Below are positions 16,986-25,131 of a DNA stretch of 64,000 nucleotides, piece by piece; position 1 is the stretch's first letter; each line of letters opens with the position of its first letter. A model generated the notes under the pieces. That model made no database searches. It was not told the origin of the DNA and saw only the letters and a program-made list of their open reading frames with translations. The position numbers and the translations under genes were made by a program. Location: positions 682,001 to 746,000 of the forward strand of contig NZ_JBEWYP010000001.1 in NCBI RefSeq assembly GCF_040566555.1, written 5' to 3'. This DNA comes from Sediminicola sp040566555 (GTDB taxonomy: Bacteria > Bacteroidota > Bacteroidia > Flavobacteriales > Flavobacteriaceae).

Positions 16986-17498
16986 TTGGATACGGACAAC
17001 AAAAACAACGTTTGCAAAGAAGAGGTCTATAGCGCCCTCTTTAACACCAATTCTAAAACGGTTTTTAACTATATATATTATAAGTTCGGAAATGAGGAAA
17101 AAGCCTATGATGCAGTACAAGAGGCTTTTATAAAACTTTGGGAGAATTGTGCCAAAGTAGCACCGGAGAAAGCAAAATCTTATGTGTATACCGTTGCCAA
17201 CAATCTTTACCTTAATGTGATAAAGGCCGAAAAGGTCCGTTTAAAGTATGCCGATAAGAGTTTGGAGGTTTCCCATGAGTCGCCAGAATTTTTGTTGGAA
17301 GAAAAACAATATCAGGAAAAATTGGACCGTGCTCTGAACAGTTTACCAGACAACCAACGCACCACGTTTTTATTGAATAGGATAGATGGGAAGAAATATG
17401 CAGAAATAGCAGAAATGGAAAATGTAAGTGTCAAGGCCATAGAAAAACGGATGCATTTGGCATTAAAAACATTGCGCGAACAAATTGAAGGAATTTAA
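16986..17498 (+). CDS. ECF-family RNA polymerase sigma factor
   Basis: A 170-residue extracytoplasmic-function sigma factor. Region 2 is TVFNYIYYKFGNEEKAYDAV followed by QEAFIKLWEN, and region 4 is LPDNQRTTFLLNRIDGKKYA followed by EIAEMENVSVKAIEKRM (helix-turn-helix). The frame has no ATG before region 2: it opens after a TGA at 16968 and the only usual start is TTG at 16986. A FecR anti-sigma gene and a TonB receptor with STN domain follow, the classical trans-envelope signalling arrangement. The TTG start may keep the sigma level low. The signal is presumably whatever the receptor imports or senses. Confidence 0.93.
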   Translation: MDTDNKNNVCKEEVYSALFNTNSKTVFNYIYYKFGNEEKAYDAVQEAFIKLWENCAKVAPEKAKSYVYTVANNLYLNVIKAEKVRLKYADKSLEVSHESPEFLLEEKQYQEKLDRALNSLPDNQRTTFLLNRIDGKKYAEIAEMENVSVKAIEKRMHLALKTLREQIEGI

Positions 17499-17603
17499 GG
17501 AGTCCGTAATAAAATGTTTAAAGTAGGATAGCTTTAACATGAATTGAATTATCATTTCAGTTATACATTATCCTTTTAAAGATAAAATATTTCAATTAAA
17601 AAG

Positions 17604-17628
17604 TAGGGTTTTTATTTTTTTGGTTGTT
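17604..17628 (+). promoter_or_regulatory. Predicted ECF-type promoter motif, copy in front of fecR
   Basis: TAGGGTTTT, nine bases, GGTTGTT, ending 23 bases before ATG 17652, in the 153-base gap between the sigma gene and fecR. It is the plus-strand partner of the copy at 16913-16937. It would give fecR and the receptor gene their own sigma-dependent start in addition to read-through from the sigma gene. Confidence 0.55.
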
Positions 17629-17651
17629 ACAATTATGAAAAGAACAGTAAG

Positions 17652-18566
17652 ATGCAAGAAAATTACTTAGCAAAATGGCTCAATAACGAACTCTCTGAGG
17701 AGGAGTTGGCAGAATTTAAAAAATCTGCCGAGTATGCTTCTTATCAGAGGTTAAAGGAGGTTTCCAGTACTTTGGAGGCTCCTAAATTTGATGCTGATCA
17801 GGTATGGGCGTCCCTTAAGAACAAGAGGGAATCGTCCAAATCCAAGGTTGTCCAATTGCGTCCCTTCACAAAATTGATGCGGGTTGCGGCCGCCATTGCC
17901 GTTATTGCTGTTGCTTCTATCTTTTACTTGAATTCCCTGGACGAAACCATTTCAACACAATATGCAGAGCGCGCAGAAGTAATTTTACCCGATGCCTCTG
18001 AAATTGTATTGAATGCCGATTCCGAAGTTTCCTATAGCAAAAAGAAATGGGACAAAAAACGGAATGTATCCTTAAAAGGAGAGGCTTTCTTTAAGGTGGC
18101 CAAAGGAAAACGATTTACCGTTACCACCCCTGAAGGCACTGTTGCAGTATTGGGAACCCAATTTAACGTTGAAAATAGAAAAGGACTTTTTGAAGTGACC
18201 TGTTTTGAAGGACTTGTAAGTGTAACCTTCCAAAACAAGGAATTCAAGGTTCCTGCCGGATCTTCGTTTTTGGCTATCAATGGGGAGGTAAGACCTACCA
18301 TTGCACCAACAACCACGTTGCCGTATTGGATGAACAACGAAAGTAATTTTAAAAGTATTCCGCTTTCCTATGTGCTGGACGAGTTTGAAAGACAATACAA
18401 TGTAACTGTTGAAGTAAAGGATATTGATACCACCCAATTATTTACCGGTACTTTTAGTAATACAGATATAGATTTAGCGTTAGAAAGTATAAGTGTTCCT
18501 GTCAATATCCAGTTCAAAAAACTGGACGGGAATAAAGTCGTGTTCTATGCTGAAGAAACACCATAA
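17652..18566 (+). CDS. FecR-family anti-sigma factor
   Basis: A 304-residue inner-membrane protein. The N-terminal cytoplasmic part (MQENYLAKWLNNELSEEELA) would hold the sigma factor; one membrane helix lies at about residues 75-93 (LMRVAAAIAVIAVASIFYL). The periplasmic FecR domain follows, with ILPDASEIVLNADSEVSYSK, GEAFFKVAKGKRFTV and VLGTQFNVE, and a C-terminal DUF4974 domain (NFKSIPLSYVLDEFERQYNV) that contacts the STN domain of the receptor. Its 3' end overlaps the receptor gene by 20 bases, so the two are translationally coupled. Confidence 0.95.
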   Translation: MQENYLAKWLNNELSEEELAEFKKSAEYASYQRLKEVSSTLEAPKFDADQVWASLKNKRESSKSKVVQLRPFTKLMRVAAAIAVIAVASIFYLNSLDETISTQYAERAEVILPDASEIVLNADSEVSYSKKKWDKKRNVSLKGEAFFKVAKGKRFTVTTPEGTVAVLGTQFNVENRKGLFEVTCFEGLVSVTFQNKEFKVPAGSSFLAINGEVRPTIAPTTTLPYWMNNESNFKSIPLSYVLDEFERQYNVTVEVKDIDTTQLFTGTFSNTDIDLALESISVPVNIQFKKLDGNKVVFYAEETP

Positions 18567-21108
18567 AATTCTACATACCACATTTTTACTCCTGCTGTTT
18601 TTCACCTTGGCGACCAAGGCGCAAAACAGCAAGGTTGTTTCTATACCCCTCATAGATTATATCCAATCCTTGGAAGCCACTTTTAATGTTAAGTTCTCTT
18701 ATGTAGACGAGGATATCCAAGATTTATCGATCTCCCCAATACAGAGTAACGACCTAGCAGAAATATTAACAGGCATCCAAAACCATACGCAGTTACAGGT
18801 CAAGAAACTGAGCGACCGCTACTATACCCTATACAAAAGTACCACCGTGGATATTTGTGCCCAAGTGCTCGATAATTTTGAAGCTAACACCATCCCCGGA
18901 GCTACCATTGAAGTATTGGGAAGCAGTATTGCCATAGTAACCAATTTTGAAGGTTCCTTTAAATTGGAGAATATCCCCAGACAGGCCACCTTGAGAATAC
19001 GGTTCTTAGGATATAAAACAAGATACATTAGGGCCGAGGAATTGGTAAACCCTTCCCCCTGTCAACAAATATTATTGATACCCAATTATGAAGAATTGGA
19101 CGAGGTAATCCTATTTAAGCTACTGACCACAGGGTTAAGCCAACAAAGGGATGGAAGTATTTTACTGACCATAGACGATTTTGGGATTCTCCCTGGACTC
19201 ATAGAGCCCGATATACTGCAAACCGTACAAGCCCTACCGGGGATTAAAAGTATTGATGAAACGGTATCCGACATCAACGTAAGGGGCGGTACCAATGATC
19301 AAAACTTGATCATATGGGATGGAATAAAAATGTACCAGTCAGGCCACTTTTTTGGATTGATCTCGGCCTTTAACCCTTATCTCACCGATAAGGTGACCCT
19401 CATCAAAAACGGCACCAGCGCCCAATATGGGGGCGGTGTCAGTAGTATTATCAATATGGAATCCCAGAACAACATCCATGATTCATTTTTTGGGGGTGCA
19501 GGGTTTAACTTAATCAGTGGCGATGTTTATGCCCATGTACCTTTAAGTAGAAAGTTGGCATTTCAAGTTTCTGCCAGACGTTCGGTAACCGACTTTTTAA
19601 ATACCCCAACCTATAGCAGATTTTTTGACAAAGCTTTTCAGGATACCAAAATTAAGGACAACAATTCCCAATCAACGGATGCGGATATCATTAGGGAAGA
19701 GGACTTTTATTTTTATGACATCTCAGGTAAAATACTCTATGATCTCAATGAAAAACAGAAAGTAAGGCTGAGCTTTATCAATATCAAAAACGATCTCTTA
19801 TATACGGAAACGGCAAAGGACAGCGCTCAATCTTCACGAAGCGGCCTTGATCAAAACAATATTTCCTTTGGAGGTCATCTGGAAAGTACATGGACGTCTA
19901 ATTTTTCCACGGATCTAAATATGTACTATACCAGATATAATTTAGATGCCAGAAATAGTACCGATAATGGCAATCAGCAACTGTTTCAAAACAATCAGGT
20001 GCTGGAAACGGCTGTAAAACTGAACACCAGATATGAGTTTTCGGAAACCATCAGCATGCTCAATGGGTACGCTTTTACGGAAGTTGGGATCATCAATTTC
20101 ACCAATGTGACCCAACCGGCTTTTAAAAGCAACATCAAGGGTGTTCTCAGGCAACATTCGGTATTCTCGGAACTCAATTATAATGCTTTGAACAATAAGT
20201 TTAATGGTAGGATTGGGGGTCGATTAAATTATTTGGAGAACCTCAACACTTTCAAAGAGTGGATCCTGGAACCACGATTAAGCCTGACCTATAACTTTAC
20301 CAAACATTTCAATGGAGAGATTTTGGGGGAGTTTAAAAATCAGGCCACCAATCAGATTATAGATCTGGAACAAAACTTCTTAGGGATTGAAAAGAACCGA
20401 TGGATCTTATCCGACAACGATGAACTGCCAATTACCAAAAGTAAACAAGGATCGATTGGGTTCAAATACGACGACAAAAGTTGGTATGTGGGGCTTCAAG
20501 GTTTTTATAAGGAGGTCAACGGCATCAGCACCTCAACCCAAGGCTTCCAAAACCAAAATCAATTCAATGGAGAGATTGGAAAATATGATGTAAAAGGGGT
20601 CGAATTTTTGATCAATAAAAAAACAAACACCTTTAGCACTTGGTTGAGCTACGCCTACAACCTCAACAATTATACATTTGAAGATATTACCCCAAATACA
20701 TTCCCCAACAATTTGGACATAAGGCACACCGTTACTTTTGCAGGTACGTATACTTACGAGGGACTTAAATTGGGAATTGGCCTAAATTACAGGACCGGGA
20801 AACCTTATACGCAACCTCAGGAAGGCGACAATGCCATTGACAGGACAACCTTTCCCAATACCATCAATTACCAAGAGAACAACAGCAGTAGGCTTCCAGA
20901 CTACCTAAGAGCGGATGCCTCTGTCATCTATTCTTTTGAGATGGGCAATAAGGTAAAGGCATCAGTAGGCGCATCCATACTTAACCTTTTGAACAAAAGA
21001 AATGTTCTGAACACCTATTACAGGTTAAACGACGATAACCAAATACAAACTATAGAGAGTGTTTCCTTGGGAATAACGCCTAATGTTAGTTTTAGAGTAA
21101 GCTTTTAA
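18547..21108 (+). CDS. TonB-dependent receptor with N-terminal STN signalling domain
   Basis: An 853-residue outer-membrane receptor. ATG 18547 gives the signal peptide MLKKHHKILHTTFLLLLFFT-LATKAQ; an earlier in-frame ATG (18493) lies deeper in fecR and lacks a signal. Residues about 32-95 form a secretin/TonB short N-terminal (STN) domain (IDYIQSLEATFNVKFSYVDE), about 100-185 a carboxypeptidase-regulatory-like beta domain (GATIEVLGSSIAIVTNFEGS), then the plug (VQALPGIKSIDETVSDINVR ... KNGTSAQYGGGVSSI) and a beta-barrel ending in SFRVSF with terminal Phe. No SusD partner follows, so it is a transducer-type receptor paired with FecR and the ECF sigma. The ligand is unknown. Confidence 0.93.
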   Translation: MLKKHHKILHTTFLLLLFFTLATKAQNSKVVSIPLIDYIQSLEATFNVKFSYVDEDIQDLSISPIQSNDLAEILTGIQNHTQLQVKKLSDRYYTLYKSTTVDICAQVLDNFEANTIPGATIEVLGSSIAIVTNFEGSFKLENIPRQATLRIRFLGYKTRYIRAEELVNPSPCQQILLIPNYEELDEVILFKLLTTGLSQQRDGSILLTIDDFGILPGLIEPDILQTVQALPGIKSIDETVSDINVRGGTNDQNLIIWDGIKMYQSGHFFGLISAFNPYLTDKVTLIKNGTSAQYGGGVSSIINMESQNNIHDSFFGGAGFNLISGDVYAHVPLSRKLAFQVSARRSVTDFLNTPTYSRFFDKAFQDTKIKDNNSQSTDADIIREEDFYFYDISGKILYDLNEKQKVRLSFINIKNDLLYTETAKDSAQSSRSGLDQNNISFGGHLESTWTSNFSTDLNMYYTRYNLDARNSTDNGNQQLFQNNQVLETAVKLNTRYEFSETISMLNGYAFTEVGIINFTNVTQPAFKSNIKGVLRQHSVFSELNYNALNNKFNGRIGGRLNYLENLNTFKEWILEPRLSLTYNFTKHFNGEILGEFKNQATNQIIDLEQNFLGIEKNRWILSDNDELPITKSKQGSIGFKYDDKSWYVGLQGFYKEVNGISTSTQGFQNQNQFNGEIGKYDVKGVEFLINKKTNTFSTWLSYAYNLNNYTFEDITPNTFPNNLDIRHTVTFAGTYTYEGLKLGIGLNYRTGKPYTQPQEGDNAIDRTTFPNTINYQENNSSRLPDYLRADASVIYSFEMGNKVKASVGASILNLLNKRNVLNTYYRLNDDNQIQTIESVSLGITPNVSFRVSF

Positions 21109-21245
21109 TCTAGACCAACTTATTGTACAGCCCCTAATACTCCTGTAAAAAAAGACTAGAATCCCTACTTAGGTCTCAACGACAACTGCGAAAATTTCCA
21201 ATTATTTTGACATCCCAATTGGGTGTACTTCCCGAAAAATATGGA

Positions 21246-23036
21246 TTACATCCTTTCAGGTACTTCTATTCCCAATAATTTAAAGGCCGATTGAATCACA
21301 TCCCCCACTTTCTTGGCCAATTGTACCCTTAGCATTTTCTTTTGCTCATCTTCTTCTCCCAATATAGATACATTCTGGTAGAAGGAATTAAATCCCTTAA
21401 CAAGATCGTAGGTGTAGTTGGCAATTAAAGCCGGACTGAAATTAGTCGCTGCCAATTGTATGGTATCCGGATATATCTGCAATTGCTTCAACAATTCTTT
21501 CTCCTTCTCATGAAGTTCTATCTCAGAAGTTTCTACTTTGCCCGAAATAGATACATTGGTATCCACAGCCTTTCTTAGAATAGATTGAATCCTTGCATAG
21601 GTATATTGTATAAAAGGCCCTGTATTCCCCTGAAAATCTACAGATTCCTCCGGATTGAAGAGAATACGCTTTTTAGGATCTACCTTTAAAATATAATATT
21701 TCAGGGCACCTAAGCCAATGATTTTATAGAGTTCTTGTTTTTCTGCTTCAGAATAATCCTCCAATTTTCCCAATTCCTCCGAGATCTCTGCAGCGGTTCT
21801 GGTCATATCATCCATGAGGTCGTCCGCATCCACTACAGTGCCCTCCCTACTCTTCATTTTACCACTGGGTAGGTCCACCATTCCATAACTTAGGTGGTAC
21901 AGGTTTTCGGCCCAATCAAATCCCAATTTCTTCAAAATAAGAAATAGGACCTTAAAATGGTAATCCTGCTCGTTCCCTACAGTATAGACCATCCCTTTAA
22001 CATCTGGGTTGTCCTTTACCCTTTGAATAGCTGTTCCTATATCTTGCGTCATATAAACGGCAGTGCCGTCTGACCGCAGTACTATTTTTTCATCCAACCC
22101 TTCATCGGTAAGATCTATCCAAACACTGCTATCCTCTTTTCTGTAAAAAACTCCTTTTTTGAGTCCGTCTTCAACCACATCCTTCCCCAACAGATAGGTA
22201 TCACTTTCATAATAATATTGGTCAAAATCTACTCCTAGATTACTATAGGTTACTTCAAAACCTTTATATACCCATTGGTTCATGGTTTGCCAAAGTGCAA
22301 CCACTTCCTCATCCCCTGACTCCCATTTGCGGAGCATTTCTTGTGCATCTAAAAGTATTGGGGCTTCCTTTTCTGCGATTTTCTTATCCACTCCCTCAGC
22401 AACCATGGCTGCAATCTCTTCCTTATAGGCCTTATCAAAGGCAACATAATAGTTCCCTACAAATTTATCCCCTTTTAATTGGGCACTCTCCGGGGTTTCA
22501 CCATGACCAAAACGTTGCCATGCCAACATGCTCTTACATATATGTATACCCCTATCGTTTATAATTTGGGTTTTGTATACCTTTTTCCCAGATGCCTTTA
22601 TGATTTCAGCAACGGAATAGCCCAATAGGTTGTTTCTAATATGTCCAAGATGTAACGGTTTGTTGGTGTTTGGCGATGAATATTCCACCATCACCGCATC
22701 TGCTTCTTTTTGCCCAACATAACCAAAATGCTGATCGTCCTTAATTTCATTAAAGAAATTGAGATAATAGCTATAGCTAATTGTAATATTCAAAAACCCC
22801 TTTACTACATTAAAGTCTTCTACTTCTACAACATGATCCTTCAGAAACTGACCGATCTGCTCCCCAATTTGAACTGGATTGCCCTTCACCGTGCGTAACA
22901 TGGGGAAAATAACAACCGTAATATCCCCTTCAAAATCTTTTCTGGTAGGTTGAAATTCCACCTCAGGCAGATCCACTTTATAAATAGTGTTAACTGCTTC
23001 TTTTACCTTTAGGGTTAAGACTTCTTGAATGTTCAT
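21246..23036 (-). CDS. argS: Arginyl-tRNA synthetase
   Basis: A 596-residue class I aminoacyl-tRNA synthetase that charges tRNA-Arg in the cytoplasm. The Add1 N-terminal domain spans about 1-110; the HIGH motif is in SSPNTNKPLHLGHIRNN, and the position of KMSKS is taken by GKMKSREGTVVD, as usual for ArgS. The C-terminal anticodon-binding (DALR) domain includes FIQYTYARIQSILRKA and ends in FKLLGIEVPERM. The gene is monocistronic, with a possible -7 element at 23059-23066. Confidence 0.98.
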   Translation of the reverse strand: MNIQEVLTLKVKEAVNTIYKVDLPEVEFQPTRKDFEGDITVVIFPMLRTVKGNPVQIGEQIGQFLKDHVVEVEDFNVVKGFLNITISYSYYLNFFNEIKDDQHFGYVGQKEADAVMVEYSSPNTNKPLHLGHIRNNLLGYSVAEIIKASGKKVYKTQIINDRGIHICKSMLAWQRFGHGETPESAQLKGDKFVGNYYVAFDKAYKEEIAAMVAEGVDKKIAEKEAPILLDAQEMLRKWESGDEEVVALWQTMNQWVYKGFEVTYSNLGVDFDQYYYESDTYLLGKDVVEDGLKKGVFYRKEDSSVWIDLTDEGLDEKIVLRSDGTAVYMTQDIGTAIQRVKDNPDVKGMVYTVGNEQDYHFKVLFLILKKLGFDWAENLYHLSYGMVDLPSGKMKSREGTVVDADDLMDDMTRTAAEISEELGKLEDYSEAEKQELYKIIGLGALKYYILKVDPKKRILFNPEESVDFQGNTGPFIQYTYARIQSILRKAVDTNVSISGKVETSEIELHEKEKELLKQLQIYPDTIQLAATNFSPALIANYTYDLVKGFNSFYQNVSILGEEDEQKKMLRVQLAKKVGDVIQSAFKLLGIEVPERM

Positions 23037-23058
23037 TAGATCTTGGCTTTTAAAGCTG

Positions 23059-23066
23059 CAAAACTA
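23059..23066 (-). promoter_or_regulatory. Possible -7 element of argS promoter
   Basis: TAGTTTTG on the minus strand matches TAnnTTTG; the transcript would begin near 23053, about 17 bases before ATG 23036. No TTG is found 17-23 bases upstream. Confidence 0.4.
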
Positions 23067-23185
23067 CGCATTTTTATTCTTTCACACTGATTATATCACC
23101 AACCGAGCCTTTATAGTTGAAGATTTCCTTAACTTTAGAAGTAACTATGAAAAGTAACTTAAAATAAAAAATTGCTAAAATCAAC

Positions 23186-23611
23186 ATGCTTGTAAACGTA
23201 TCCTACAACAACAAAGAAATCACAAGAAAAGTAGATAAAGAAGTAGGTAAACCTTTTACCTTAAAAGAGCGTTTTGCTTTAAAGGGTATCGGTTCCCCAA
23301 AATTGTTTATTACCGAATCGAGCCCTGGGATCAGAGACCTTTTGCTCTTGGACAACAATTTGGACACTTGCAATATTGAGATGAGGCCCAAAGGAATAAT
23401 TGTCAGGTTCCGTTCTTTATTGGAAACCTTTGCACTGGTAATCCCCTATTACAAACTCACCATTTACAAGGGTGATTTTGCGGTATATTCCATCTTCCGG
23501 GACCATCACTTTATCAAAGTTAGATCAGATACCAAGGCCATTCAAAAATACTTCCGTAAAATTTTGGATTATAAAGCGGACAATGCTCCCACCTCTATTG
23601 AAGATCTTTAG
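23186..23611 (+). CDS. Conserved hypothetical protein
   Basis: A 141-residue cytoplasmic protein that I do not recognise beyond its being of a type found in Flavobacteriia. It is basic, with no signal peptide or membrane helix. Visible segments are VKRFALKGIG-like ERFALKGIGSPKLFITE, IEMRPKGIIVRFRSLLETFA and YKLTIYKGDFAVYSIFRDHH, suggesting a small beta-barrel or PH-like fold with FIKVRSDTKAIQKYFRKI as the final helix. It is divergent from argS and precedes the epimerase-like gene by 66 bases. Confidence 0.65.
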   Translation: MLVNVSYNNKEITRKVDKEVGKPFTLKERFALKGIGSPKLFITESSPGIRDLLLLDNNLDTCNIEMRPKGIIVRFRSLLETFALVIPYYKLTIYKGDFAVYSIFRDHHFIKVRSDTKAIQKYFRKILDYKADNAPTSIEDL

Positions 23612-23677
23612 GCAACTATAGCGTCCCCAGTTTAGGAGAAAATTATCAATGAAGGTCTACACCAATAATTAGATGCT

Positions 23678-25102
23678 ATGAAGATATTACTTACAGGTGC
23701 CAATGGATATATAGGTATGAGGTTGTTACCACAACTTTTAGACCAGGGGCATGAAGTGGTCTGTGCCGTACGCGATCAAAAGCGGCTGTCCATAGATGCC
23801 GAAACGCTATCCAAGATCAGCATAGTAGAGGTTGACTTTTTGGACGAATTTAAACCAAATTTGATGCCAACCGATATAGATGCGGCATACTATCTTATTC
23901 ATTCCATGAGCTCTTCAACTACAGATTTTGATGAGAAAGAGGCTGTCTCCGCAAAAACCTTCAATCGCTACATGAAGGACACCAACGTGGAGCAGGTCAT
24001 ATATCTCAGCGGCATTGTAAATGACAAAGATCTGTCCAAACATCTGCGTTCCCGAAAAAATGTGGAAGACATTTTGTTCCAAGGAGGTTACAACCTCACG
24101 GTACTAAGAGCAGGTATTATTGTTGGGTCTGGAAGTTCTTCTTTTGAGATCATAAGGGACCTATGTGAAAAGCTACCCATAATGATTACACCAAAATGGG
24201 TTTTGACCAAAACCCAGCCGATCGCTATTAGGGATGTTATTCAATTTTTGACAGGGGTATTAGGAAATAAAAAAACCTTTAATGACTCCTTTGATATTGG
24301 GGGTCCCGAAGTTCTCACCTATAAATCTATGTTAGAGCAATATGCAAAGGCCAGGGGGATTAAAATTGCTATCTATACCGTACCGGTAATGACTCCAAAA
24401 CTTTCATCCTATTGGTTATATTTTGTAACCTCCACCTCCTATAAATTGGCTATGAACCTGGTAGATAGTATGAAGATGGAAGTTGTGGCAAAGGACGATC
24501 GCCTTCAACAGATACTGGGGATAACGCCCCATACTTATCAAGAGGCCATTGAAATGGCATTTGTCAAAATAGAACAGAACTTGGTCGTCAGCAGTTGGAA
24601 AGATAGTATGGTAAGTGGGAGAATGAACAAAAATTTGCAAAAATTCATTCAGGTCCCAAAATTTGGGGTTCTCAAAGACCACCAACAGATAAATGTTGAA
24701 AATCCCGAAAAGGTATTGGAAAACATCTGGAAAATTGGGGGTGAAAATGGATGGTACTATGCCAATTGGCTGTGGAAGATTAGGGGCTTACTGGACAAGT
24801 TTACAGGGGGTGTGGGCTTGAGAAGAGGGCGTACACATCCTGATAGAATATATGCTGGGGATTCCCTAGACTTTTGGAGGGTTTTAGTGGCCGATAAGAA
24901 GGATAAGAGACTATTGTTATTTGCGGAAATGAAATTACCCGGAGAGGCTTGGTTGGAATTTAGAATAGACGAACAAAATAAATTACACCAGACGGCCACT
25001 TTTAGACCAAGAGGATTAAAAGGGCGCTTATACTGGTATAGTATTGTACCGTTACATTTTTTTATATTTGGAGGTATGATCCGCAATATTGCTAAAACCT
25101 AA
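23678..25102 (+). CDS. NAD(P)-binding epimerase-like protein with C-terminal DUF2867
   Basis: A 474-residue two-domain protein. Residues 1-230 form an extended SDR/NmrA-type Rossmann domain: TGANGYIGMRLLPQLLDQGH at the dinucleotide site, AAYYLIHSMSS in place of the usual YxxxK region, and VIYLSGIVND. From about residue 315 onward the sequence fits DUF2867 (ENGWYYANWLWKIRGLLDKF, GGVGLRRGRTHPDRIYAGDS, LKGRLYWYSIVPLHFFIFGG). Such fusions are found in many bacteria (YbjT-related); a membrane-quinone or lipid-related oxidoreductase role has been proposed, but no reaction is established. Its stop lies close to the start region of the BCCT gene, with no clear gap signal. Confidence 0.85.
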   Translation: MKILLTGANGYIGMRLLPQLLDQGHEVVCAVRDQKRLSIDAETLSKISIVEVDFLDEFKPNLMPTDIDAAYYLIHSMSSSTTDFDEKEAVSAKTFNRYMKDTNVEQVIYLSGIVNDKDLSKHLRSRKNVEDILFQGGYNLTVLRAGIIVGSGSSSFEIIRDLCEKLPIMITPKWVLTKTQPIAIRDVIQFLTGVLGNKKTFNDSFDIGGPEVLTYKSMLEQYAKARGIKIAIYTVPVMTPKLSSYWLYFVTSTSYKLAMNLVDSMKMEVVAKDDRLQQILGITPHTYQEAIEMAFVKIEQNLVVSSWKDSMVSGRMNKNLQKFIQVPKFGVLKDHQQINVENPEKVLENIWKIGGENGWYYANWLWKIRGLLDKFTGGVGLRRGRTHPDRIYAGDSLDFWRVLVADKKDKRLLLFAEMKLPGEAWLEFRIDEQNKLHQTATFRPRGLKGRLYWYSIVPLHFFIFGGMIRNIAKT

Positions 25103-25131
25103 ACTTCTGCCCTATCGATATACTTAAATTC

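Noticed and set aside
17635..17670. Tiny open frame (ATG 17635, 11 codons) in front of fecR
   Set aside because: It overlaps the fecR start in another frame and has no coding character; likely chance.
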